A DNA stretch of 34,213 nucleotides from IMG/VR virus record IMGVR_UViG_3300032431_000029, positions 1-34,213 of that record. One strand, written 5' to 3'. This DNA comes from a virus. Position 1 is the stretch's first letter. Every line of letters begins with the position of its first letter. This document shows positions 6,906-12,860 of this stretch, piece by piece. The position numbers were made by a program, and so were the translations under genes. Under the pieces are notes generated by a model. It was not told the origin of the DNA, ran no database searches, and worked only from the letters and a program-made list of their open reading frames with translations.

Positions 6906-6945
6906 AAAAAGCCCATCTAGGATTAACTAGAAGGGCTTTAATTTT
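6906..6945. terminator. Rho-independent terminator, probably bidirectional
   Basis: AAAGCCC (6908-6914) pairs with GGGCTTT (6933-6939), and TCTAG/CTAGA extends the stem inward past one mismatch. On the plus strand it is followed by TTTAATTTT; on the minus strand by the complement of the A run. It closes the gene at 6332. Confidence 0.75.
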
Positions 6946-6948
6946 GCC

Positions 6949-7064
6949 TGTCAAGCGATTTGTCAAGCCATGTCAAGCGGTGTCAAGCGGTGTCAAGCGA
7001 GGTGTCAAGGACTGTCAAGCGAGTGTCAAGCGAGTGTCAAGCGGTGTCAAGCGAGTGTCAAGCG
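6949..7064 (+). repeat. Array of eleven TGTCAAGCG repeats at helical spacing
   Basis: Eleven direct copies of TGTCAAGCG (two with one or two changes at the end) start at 6949, 6961, 6971, 6981, 6991, 7003, 7013, 7024, 7035, 7045 and 7056. The steps are 10-12 bp with a mean of 10.7, so all copies face one side of the helix. This is the geometry of iterons or of a partition centromere such as R1 parC, where ribbon-helix-helix ParR stacks on about 11-bp repeats. The array lies between convergent genes and next to the FtsK-like ATPase. It may be a replication origin, a centromere for the ParR-like protein at 10318, or a loading site for the ATPase. Confidence 0.85.
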
Positions 7065-7107
7065 GGGCTGAAACCCTTGTCAGGTCGTTTGACAACCCGC
7101 TTGACAC
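7055..7107. repeat. 12-bp inverted repeat closing the TGTCAAGCG array
   Basis: GTGTCAAGCGGG (7055-7066) is perfectly inverted as CCCGCTTGACAC (7096-7107), with a 29-base interval. Inside it a smaller palindrome pairs TTGTCA (7077-7082) with TGACAA (7090-7095). The right arm ends at the stop codon of the ATPase gene (7108). It could be a protein-binding palindrome built from the repeat unit, or a cruciform or terminator-like hairpin for the minus strand. Confidence 0.75.
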
Positions 7108-8757
7108 CTAATTTGGGGTAAATTCCCCGCCCCTGACAAAACCATCCCCGGACTCCTCTAAATAATTAAACAATTGCAATATCTCTTGAGCAGAATATCC
7201 TCGACAACTCCTTAACCCCGCCGTGATTTCTGAGGGCTTAATTCTCTCCTTACGCTTGGCATAAGCTAGAACTTTTTGCAGTAAATCTTCGAGGGTAGGA
7301 TCATCAAGGGAATCAATTTTAGAAACATTGGTGCTGGTGGTAGGCTGTCTAGTTTCTGCTGGTGGTGCGGTCGATCGATCCAAACAGACCTCTAACAATT
7401 CCCGGCTATCCCGTGGCTGTGATTGTGGCAAGGGCGAATCATTGACCATAGGCAATCGGTAAAAATCTACCCCCTCAAGAGTGCTTAGAGCTAGGGTTTC
7501 TTGAATAGGAGTAGCGGCGATCGAATCCAAATACTCTTGAAGTTTCCTAGACTTTCTACCAGAGATTTGATGCTCTAATAAATCTTCCAGAGATTCATAT
7601 TTACGGTTTCGGCCCAAGGACACAAAAGATAAAGCATCTAGCATAGCCGTATCAATTCCAAGGGTTTTGCATCTCGAACTATGGGACGAGAAAACAACCT
7701 TTACCCCGGCGCTTAACCCTTGCCAGAGGAGCCTAATTAAAATCTCGGTAAATCTCTCAAGCTCCTTAGAATCATGGGCATTGATCGCAAACCGCAACAT
7801 ATTAATCTCATCGACAATTAAGGTGACAGGATATTTTTCTGCCCCTGACTGTCTGGCAATTAATTCTGATTCAATCTCCCTAAATAGATTCATCACCGGT
7901 GGGACTTTGCCAGATTCATTACACAGCAGGAAAGTAGCGGCGGTCGATCGCAATCGCAGATCATCACCCTTTGCATCGATTAGATAAATCTTGCTGGTAG
8001 AACTTGCCTTAATAATTTCTAGCAGGAGGGTAGATTTACCCGATCGTGGCTTGGCAACGATACAGCAATGCGTTTCCCCAGATGCAATATTTTCAGCTAA
8101 ATCTCTGACTGGTGGTAGGACGATCGACCCCCCAGAAACTTCTACAGTCTCAGGGCTTAATCCCCTTGGTGTTTGAGCTTGGGGGGTTCTGGTAGGAGTG
8201 CTATGCTGTGTTTCAGGCGCGGCGGGTAGAGTGTAAACTTCTCGTATCTTTTGCATCGATCGATGATGATATCGATCCTGCTGGTCATCAGGGATTCTAG
8301 ATAAATCGATATCCTTAATAGCTGTCAGCAGTTGAGGCAGCCAGCCGTAGGCTTCGATCGACTGAACAAAGTCCACACCAAAGCGGTTTAGGGCTAGGTA
8401 GTGAGTTTGTTCTAGTCCGCTTAATTGTGGCAACAAATCATGATCGCCCGTGAACAATCCAAATTTAGGGAGGGCTTTTACTTCGCTCGATTCAGCATAT
8501 GCGTAAGAAATCCAAGCGGCGATCGAACCTGAAACCCCACACAGGAAAGCAAAACCGATTAAGGGATTAAGCCCTAAACTACCCCCAAGGATTAACCCCG
8601 CTAGTCCGGGCGTGGCAAGCAGTCCAGAGCTAATCTTCCAGTTGTTGCCCGACTCGTAAACCGTTGCCATTCGATCGATCTTATCCAGCAATTTCTCTGT
8701 CTTAGTTAGAGGTATGGCGGGGGTGTAATCTTGGTATCCTTCATAATCAACAATCAT
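7108..8757 (-). CDS. Membrane-anchored FtsK/HerA/TraD-like DNA-pumping ATPase
   Basis: This is a 549-residue P-loop ATPase likely to move DNA at the membrane. Residues about 44-88 form two hydrophobic helices (SGLLATPGLAGLILGGSLGL and IGFAFLCGVSGSIAAWISYA). A Pro/Thr-rich linker follows (180-203), then Walker A AKPRSGKST (235-243), Walker B LIVDE (313-317) and a sensor-like VVFSSHS (354-360). Residues 475-549 resemble a winged-helix tail (SEITAGLRSCRGYSAQEILQ). Two membrane helices followed by this ATPase domain are typical of TraD/VirD4 coupling proteins and short FtsK relatives. The gene overlaps the membrane protein upstream of it by 11 bases. No relaxase is seen, so partition, packaging or transfer are all possible. 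Confidence 0.75.
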   Translation of the reverse strand: MIVDYEGYQDYTPAIPLTKTEKLLDKIDRMATVYESGNNWKISSGLLATPGLAGLILGGSLGLNPLIGFAFLCGVSGSIAAWISYAYAESSEVKALPKFGLFTGDHDLLPQLSGLEQTHYLALNRFGVDFVQSIEAYGWLPQLLTAIKDIDLSRIPDDQQDRYHHRSMQKIREVYTLPAAPETQHSTPTRTPQAQTPRGLSPETVEVSGGSIVLPPVRDLAENIASGETHCCIVAKPRSGKSTLLLEIIKASSTSKIYLIDAKGDDLRLRSTAATFLLCNESGKVPPVMNLFREIESELIARQSGAEKYPVTLIVDEINMLRFAINAHDSKELERFTEILIRLLWQGLSAGVKVVFSSHSSRCKTLGIDTAMLDALSFVSLGRNRKYESLEDLLEHQISGRKSRKLQEYLDSIAATPIQETLALSTLEGVDFYRLPMVNDSPLPQSQPRDSRELLEVCLDRSTAPPAETRQPTTSTNVSKIDSLDDPTLEDLLQKVLAYAKRKERIKPSEITAGLRSCRGYSAQEILQLFNYLEESGDGFVRGGEFTPN

Positions 8758-9430
8758 ATTTTTGCCCTCCTACTGGCGCTTCGGGTTGGGGAATATCTTT
8801 GATATCCTCAAAAGTGACTGGGTTAGAATTTCTGAGTTTATCTTCTTGGAAACTTGCAAACATATCCAAGCCAAATCTAAATCCCCATAGGGCTATCAAT
8901 AACTGGATAACTTTGATGGGGGTGATTCCCTCAAGCCAAGCAAGGAAAACGAATCCAACAAACTCGCAGATAGTTGCAATTAAACCAGCAACAATAATTG
9001 AATTATTCGCGGCTCTTTCCCCTGAAATCTTGGCTTTCTTTCTGGCTTTTTGAAACTCTCGATGTCCCTCGGTCTGGATATATTCGATCGTGGCTCCTAA
9101 AAGAATTGCAGTTAAGACAGTTACCCCAACCCAAAAGTTACCCAAACTTGCCTCTAATCCCCTCGTCAGGCTGCTTCGAGATAGCAGTTTGAAATAGTTC
9201 TCAGTGGATAAATAGAAGGCATAGCACATCAAGAACCCGCCACAAATTACTTTCCCGTTTGCAATAAATGACCAGCAAAGATGTCCTACAAAACTAAAAA
9301 TCGTTACTGGAATAAAGAAAATAAAGTCTGCAATCTTACCAGCATTTAGATGAGTTTTTACCTTTGCTCTTGAGGTGCTTGCCTTGGCTCTTGGGGTGCT
9401 TACCGTGGTCTGTTCAGTGACATCTCTCAT
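8747..9430 (-). CDS. Multi-spanning membrane protein (227 aa)
   Basis: The protein starts with about 30 polar, basic residues (STPRAKASTSRAKVKTHLNA). It then has four or five hydrophobic segments (IADFIFFIPVTIFSFVGHLC, KVICGGFLMCYAFYL, FWVGVTVLTAILLGATI, SIIVAGLIATICEFVGFVFL, IKVIQLLIALWGF), with a charged loop between the third and fourth and a polar C-terminus. The family is not recognised. It overlaps the ATPase gene downstream (11 bases) and the 136-residue protein upstream (4 bases), so the three are translated together. It is therefore a candidate membrane partner of the ATPase. Confidence 0.7.
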   Translation of the reverse strand: MRDVTEQTTVSTPRAKASTSRAKVKTHLNAGKIADFIFFIPVTIFSFVGHLCWSFIANGKVICGGFLMCYAFYLSTENYFKLLSRSSLTRGLEASLGNFWVGVTVLTAILLGATIEYIQTEGHREFQKARKKAKISGERAANNSIIVAGLIATICEFVGFVFLAWLEGITPIKVIQLLIALWGFRFGLDMFASFQEDKLRNSNPVTFEDIKDIPQPEAPVGGQKYDC

Positions 9431-9837
9431 TGATTGAACTCCTCAGGGTTAAATATTTCTTGATAATTGTTAACTAGTGCATCGGTTACAGGTTGGGGGA
9501 TTAAGCCCGTTCTCACGCTTAAGTAATAGCCCCAGACTGGTGAGTTCTCGTCTGATTCCAGTAGTAAGAAATCTTGGGAATTTAGATTACTAAGGACTAT
9601 TCTTAGGTCGGTATTTGGGGGGATTTGGGGGTTGTATTTATAGCCCCAGAGTTTGATAATTCCCCATCGCTTACCATCTCTAGAAATCAAGCTAGAAAAC
9701 TCTTGGGGGGTTTTTGGTTGCTCTACCTTTGGGGGTGGTGGTGGTATCTTGGCGATCGCATCCACAGAGAGGATTGAGCCGATCAAAGTGGCAAAAAGAG
9801 AGAGTGCGAGACAAGCGGCGGGAATTGCATAATTCAT
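9427..9837 (-). CDS. Small membrane-anchored or exported protein (136 aa)
   Basis: A hydrophobic N-terminal segment (AIPAACLALSLFATLIGSIL) is followed by a run of five prolines and a polar domain (ISRDGKRWGIIKLWGYKYNP, then SVRTGLIPQPVTDALVNNYQ). It is either a one-span protein with its domain outside the cytoplasm or a secreted protein; no lipobox cysteine is present. It overlaps the next gene by four bases (ATGA). A strong terminator ends only ten bases before its ATG, so its expression must depend on read-through from the ParM operon. Confidence 0.65.
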   Translation of the reverse strand: MNYAIPAACLALSLFATLIGSILSVDAIAKIPPPPPKVEQPKTPQEFSSLISRDGKRWGIIKLWGYKYNPQIPPNTDLRIVLSNLNSQDFLLLESDENSPVWGYYLSVRTGLIPQPVTDALVNNYQEIFNPEEFNQ

Positions 9838-9846
9838 GTTTTTGGT

Positions 9847-9888
9847 AAAAAAAGCCCTCTAAACCTTTGGGGAATAGGAATAGAGGGG
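9847..9888 (-). terminator. Terminator or attenuator between the ParM operon and the ATPase operon
   Basis: On the minus strand CCCTCTA and TAGAGGG (plus-strand arms 9855-9861 and 9881-9887) pair across about 19 bases and are followed by C and seven T. The T run ends nine bases before the ATG at 9837, leaving no room for a separate promoter. It is placed to act as an attenuator that sets the ratio of partition to membrane/ATPase gene expression. Confidence 0.7.
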
Positions 9889-9903
9889 ATTTAGTTTTGC
9901 TGA

Positions 9904-10083
9904 TTAGTTAGCGGGGCTTAATTGATTTTCCGATATCCCGTCTACTTGGAAAGCTAACTGGGGGGAGCTTAGATCATAGAACCAGCCGGGGATTCCGTAA
10001 TTTCTCCACTGGCTATCCATCACGGTTAATGGGGAATCTTTATATATCACGATCGCCCCTCTGCAATACTTAACTTCTGGCAT
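9904..10083 (-). CDS. Small protein (59 aa), paralogue of its neighbour
   Basis: The sequence starts MPEVKYCRGAIVIYKDSPLT and contains GIPGWFYDLSSPQLAFQVDG. It shares the pattern K-Y-x-x-G-x-x-V-x-Y, PGW-(F/Y)-YDL and a final L-(S/T)-P with the protein encoded just upstream (10083-10277), so the two are a tandem duplication. The start codon overlaps the preceding stop (TAATG). This looks like a small SH3-like barrel. The function is unknown; it is co-transcribed with ParM/ParR. Confidence 0.65.
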   Translation of the reverse strand: MPEVKYCRGAIVIYKDSPLTVMDSQWRNYGIPGWFYDLSSPQLAFQVDGISENQLSPAN

Positions 10084-10277
10084 TATTTTAGTCCTCCGAT
10101 TGGGGTTAATTTAGATTCTGCAATCTGCTTGCAGTCAAAGTGATTTAGGTCGTAATACCATCCGGGGGACTTAGCCTTACTCGGATATTTATAATAGGCA
10201 TCGTCGATCGAAAACATAATCCCCTGATAGGTTACTTGCTGACCGCTTTTATATTTGGCTTCGGGTGTATTGGGCAT
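10083..10277 (-). CDS. Small SH3-like protein (64 aa), paralogue of its neighbour
   Basis: The protein MPNTPEAKYKSGQQVTYQGI continues to SPGWYYDLNHFDCKQIAESK and LTPIGG. The phrase KYKSGQQVTYQGIMFSI is typical of small beta-barrel proteins that begin with a K-x-G-x-x-V-x-Y strand. It lies 40 bases after the ParR-like gene and overlaps the next gene by one base. It may be an accessory partition factor or an unrelated small phage protein. Confidence 0.65.
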   Translation of the reverse strand: MPNTPEAKYKSGQQVTYQGIMFSIDDAYYKYPSKAKSPGWYYDLNHFDCKQIAESKLTPIGGLK

Positions 10278-10317
10278 TTTCTTAATCCTCGATTGTCTGG
10301 GTTAATTTGGGGATTGA

Positions 10318-10575
10318 TTAGAGTTCAAAGGCTGCAAACTCTGGAGATTCAATGGGTGCGGGTGCGGGTTGGATTGGGCGATCGATAAGTGGGGAATTTC
10401 CGACATCTTCCAGACTGTGGGAATTTAACCAATTCAGGAAAATAGCTCCGTACTTTCTTAACAGGATCGTGATCAGTTCTCCTTGGCTAATCCCTGAATC
10501 TGTCTGTAATTGTTTGAGCAATTCCCGATCGCTCTCCTTGAGGATTAATCGATATGGGGTGATTTTATTTGTCAT
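10318..10575 (-). CDS. ParR-like centromere-binding protein
   Basis: This 85-residue protein begins MTNKITPYRLILKESDRELL and continues QLQTDSGISQGELITILLRK, the layout of a ribbon-helix-helix domain (basic strand, helix, turn with a serine-glutamine cap, helix). The second half is Pro-rich and ends SPEFAAFEL, an acidic hydrophobic tail of the kind with which ParR proteins hold the end of a ParM filament. Its ATG overlaps the stop of the ParM-like gene (TAATG), which couples the two in a fixed ratio as in R1-type par operons. The function is inferred from this pairing; the sequence itself is divergent. Confidence 0.65.
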   Translation of the reverse strand: MTNKITPYRLILKESDRELLKQLQTDSGISQGELITILLRKYGAIFLNWLNSHSLEDVGNSPLIDRPIQPAPAPIESPEFAAFEL

Positions 10576-11531
10576 TACGCCTCCAGAGTCATTCCCAAAG
10601 CATTGATATACTGATGATTCTTAGCCAACTTAAACCGGGAATTAGGGGAAGATGCTAACTTCATAGCTAGACTGGCAGCCCCGCCCACTAAGAGGATTTC
10701 CCCTAGTTGTGGAAAATGTTGTCCCCAAGATTCCTTGATCTTTGACTTGAGACTGCCAAGCCATTGCTGGTGGCAAATATCAAACTCATCTTTGAAGGTT
10801 TCGTTAGTGGCTCCGTAGCGATAAGTCTGATTAGATATCCCGTCCATGATTAGCACCAAGTCAGGGGATTTTTCTAGCTTGGGTAGCAGATAGGATGCGA
10901 TCGACTTAGCTAGACCATATAAGCCTTCTAGCCTGATTTGGGCATTTCTAAGGTTCTCTCCTTCAGCCGTGAATAATTTCAGGGATGTGTCACCCGCCCC
11001 GAAGTCTGCGATCGCATTTAATTTATCTGGATACTGGAATAAGCTCTGATTTTTTGCGTACTTAAACGCTGCCAATCCCTCCTCAATTAGGATTACAGAA
11101 TTGACTTTCAAAGTCATGTCAATCCCATTTCTGGCATAGCTTCTAGTCCCAACTAATGATTTGAGATTACTAACGGTTTGGGCTTCTCTCTTGTCAGGTG
11201 TGCAAAGTTTTAACTTATCGATTTCTGTTGGCAGCTTAGAGCCTTGGGTAGGTTCGATCGAAGCCATGAGTAGAATCTCGGTCACTTCAGACTTTTGAAT
11301 CTGGTAGGTAGGAACCCCGCCCATGGCTAGGGCTAATTCCCCAACGATGATCCGGCGATCGTCATACTCCAAAAAGATAGAGTCGGGTTTTAGGTTTTCT
11401 GGCGCGTCCTGATAGGTCGGCAGCTCAAAGATGCAAGAGCGAAGTTTTCTAGTTTGGGAGCCACGGCAGATTTTGATCCAGCCGTTACCCCCATCGAATG
11501 AGACGGCTTTAACGAAATTACTGTTATTCAT
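10575..11531 (-). CDS. ParM-like actin-fold partition ATPase
   Basis: This 318-residue filament-forming ATPase would push plasmid copies apart. It has the three actin signatures in order: phosphate-1 AVSFDGGNGWIKI (residues 9-21), phosphate-2 IADFGAGDTSLKLF (about 174-187) and the adenosine loop ILLVGGAASLA (279-289). The length fits ParM/StbA. The frame is open to a GTG at 11570, but the ATG at 11531 puts the first strand (VKAVSFDGGNG) in the usual place and is preferred; no Shine-Dalgarno is clear. It is followed by the ParR-like gene with a TAATG overlap. About 200 bases upstream lies an 11-bp repeat array suited to be its centromere and operator. Confidence 0.82.
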   Translation of the reverse strand: MNNSNFVKAVSFDGGNGWIKICRGSQTRKLRSCIFELPTYQDAPENLKPDSIFLEYDDRRIIVGELALAMGGVPTYQIQKSEVTEILLMASIEPTQGSKLPTEIDKLKLCTPDKREAQTVSNLKSLVGTRSYARNGIDMTLKVNSVILIEEGLAAFKYAKNQSLFQYPDKLNAIADFGAGDTSLKLFTAEGENLRNAQIRLEGLYGLAKSIASYLLPKLEKSPDLVLIMDGISNQTYRYGATNETFKDEFDICHQQWLGSLKSKIKESWGQHFPQLGEILLVGGAASLAMKLASSPNSRFKLAKNHQYINALGMTLEA

Positions 11532-11562
11532 GGGTTGTAAAATGTAGATGAGTTTTTGATTT

Positions 11563-11600
11563 AGAACCACTTAGGGGGAACAGCCCGTTTGTGGTTCTTT
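11563..11600. promoter_or_regulatory. Hairpin in the parM leader
   Basis: AGAACCAC and GTGGTTCT form an 8-bp perfect inverted repeat around a 20-base loop just upstream of parM, inside its leader on the minus strand. On the plus strand six T follow the second arm. It could be a regulatory structure or a terminator for plus-strand transcription. The remaining part of 11600-11946 holds the repeat array described separately and otherwise only AT-rich sequence. Confidence 0.4.
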
Positions 11601-11731
11601 TTTGGCTTAAATAAACCATGATGCAACCTTGCGATTTTTGGGATTTTTCTTGGCTCACTGGCTAAAACTCTTGCAGGTTCTATGGGTCTGAGGTTTTTGG
11701 CTAATAAATTGCAGATTTTCCCGGCTGGTCT

Positions 11732-11782
11732 ATTTGGTTGGTTTATGGTTGCTTTGTGGTTGCTTTGTGGTTTCTTTATGCC
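11732..11782 (-). repeat. Exact 11-bp tandem repeats upstream of parM (candidate parC)
   Basis: Read on the plus strand, the unit TTRTGGTTGCT is repeated with an exact 11-bp period: the TGG triplets start at 11735, 11746, 11757 and 11768, and a degenerate fifth unit follows at 11779. The two central units differ at one base. An 11-bp repeat array upstream of a ParM gene is the arrangement of parC in plasmid R1, where ParR binds to segregate the plasmid and to repress the operon. A 62-codon frame across this region is explained by the repeats and is not treated as a gene. Confidence 0.65.
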
Positions 11783-11946
11783 ATGCCCTAAATATATTCT
11801 AAATAGATTCTTATGTCAATCTATTAGATTCTATTCAAAATCTCAGGTTTCACCCCCTAAAACTTGCTAACTTGAAGTAGTCCAGAATCTTTTGAGATAT
11901 TCAATAGATTAAGATCAAGGAAATAACAAAACTAAAACGGATTGCT

Positions 11947-12252
11947 ATGGAATCAAAACCAGAAAAATTACAGGTATGGGTAGGAGAATATTATGCAGAC
12001 CTAATTAGGCTCGATTCTTGGATTAACGGACGGACTCGATCGGCTCAAGCTGGTAGTTTGTTATGTGCAAAAATTCAGGAAAGGGAGGGTCGGATTTTAG
12101 AGCGGCTTGCCTATCTAGCAAAAAAGAGGGGACTAACTTCTGACGAACTGAGATATGAAATCTTGAATAATAAAGCAGGGAAAACTGAAGATGGTGGGAA
12201 CTGGGAATTTGTAGATGATCTAGAAAAATCACCACCACTACCAAACGAATAA
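11947..12252 (+). CDS. Small hypothetical DNA-binding-like protein (101 aa)
   Basis: This lone plus-strand gene encodes a charged, mainly helical protein (SWINGRTRSAQAGSLLCAKI, then LERLAYLAKKRGLTSDELRY). The helix-turn-helix-like centre (AKKRGLTSDELRYEIL) suggests DNA binding, but no family is recognised. It stands between the divergent parM operon and the convergent tail operon and has a terminator at its end, so it is a single-gene unit. A single regulator of the late genes or of partition would fit the position, which is inference only. Confidence 0.6.
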   Translation: MESKPEKLQVWVGEYYADLIRLDSWINGRTRSAQAGSLLCAKIQEREGRILERLAYLAKKRGLTSDELRYEILNNKAGKTEDGGNWEFVDDLEKSPPLPNE

Positions 12253-12280
12253 AAAAACCCCCGGATGACAAATCTGGGGG
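12251..12280. terminator. Strong terminator shared by convergent units
   Basis: CCCCC-G-GAT (12258-12266) pairs with ATC-T-GGGGG (12272-12280). On the minus strand it is followed by seven T (A run 12251-12257), giving a good end for the long tail operon whose last gene stops at 12345. On the plus strand it closes the gene at 11947, with only a weak T stretch after it. Confidence 0.78.
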
Positions 12281-12344
12281 CGGTTCGTTTTGGCTAGCGA
12301 TCGCTGTGATTCGATCGCCGAGTAATGATTCAAGTCTAGCGAAA

Positions 12345-12854
12345 TTACGGGGGGTCGATCGGGGCTTTGAGGACATCAGCCGGGAACCCGTGAGTGATGA
12401 CGATCGCATCAATATCGTTTTGCTCACTCTCTGTAATTGGTTCGTTAGCTGCTGATAGAGCTAATCTCAATCGTTGGAAAGCCCAGTTCAAATTGCCAGT
12501 ATTTCTATTCAGGGCAAAGACATCGCTAGTGATCCGACTCATGCAAGCATTGACAGCCTGATCGGTTTCTCTCAGGATGTTAGCCCGTTGGTAAAGGGGA
12601 TGGGATGCGATCGCCCCTATCAGTTCATTCCAATATGGCGGGGGGTCGAAAATGGCGATCGGCTCTCCATCAATAATATTAAATTTCTGAATTGACTGCC
12701 CTATTCGATCGGGGGGGATATCGATCTTTTTAATCCCCTGAGTAGCTAGTTCTTCATCCGTTGGATTTTCTGGGGCATCTTCCCAGAGGGAATTTAGAGC
12801 TAAGGAACCAGAGTGTTCACCGTCCGACATTCGATAAAAAATAAAATCTAACAT
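12345..12854 (-). CDS. Hypothetical protein after the tail fibre (169 aa)
   Basis: This is the last gene of the tail operon, seven bases after the tail fibre stop. It is soluble, with acidic and Pro-rich stretches (WEDAPENPTDEELATQG, FDPPPYWNELIGAIA) and a helical C-terminal half (VFALNRNTGNLNWAFQRLRL). In P2-like phages the fibre gene is followed by a fibre assembly chaperone, and the position and size here fit that role. No chaperone motif is recognised, so the function is a guess from position. The strong terminator at 12251-12280 follows. Confidence 0.6.
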   Translation of the reverse strand: MLDFIFYRMSDGEHSGSLALNSLWEDAPENPTDEELATQGIKKIDIPPDRIGQSIQKFNIIDGEPIAIFDPPPYWNELIGAIASHPLYQRANILRETDQAVNACMSRITSDVFALNRNTGNLNWAFQRLRLALSAANEPITESEQNDIDAIVITHGFPADVLKAPIDPP

Positions 12855-12860
12855 TAATTA

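Noticed and set aside
6949-7064. CRISPR array
   Set aside because: The repeats are 9 bp with 1-3 bp between them. CRISPR repeats are 23-50 bp with spacers of similar length, and no cas genes are present.
11682-11870. 62-codon plus-strand frame upstream of parM
   Set aside because: Its sequence is produced by the 11-bp repeats and AT-rich DNA. There is no ribosome site and no protein-like pattern.
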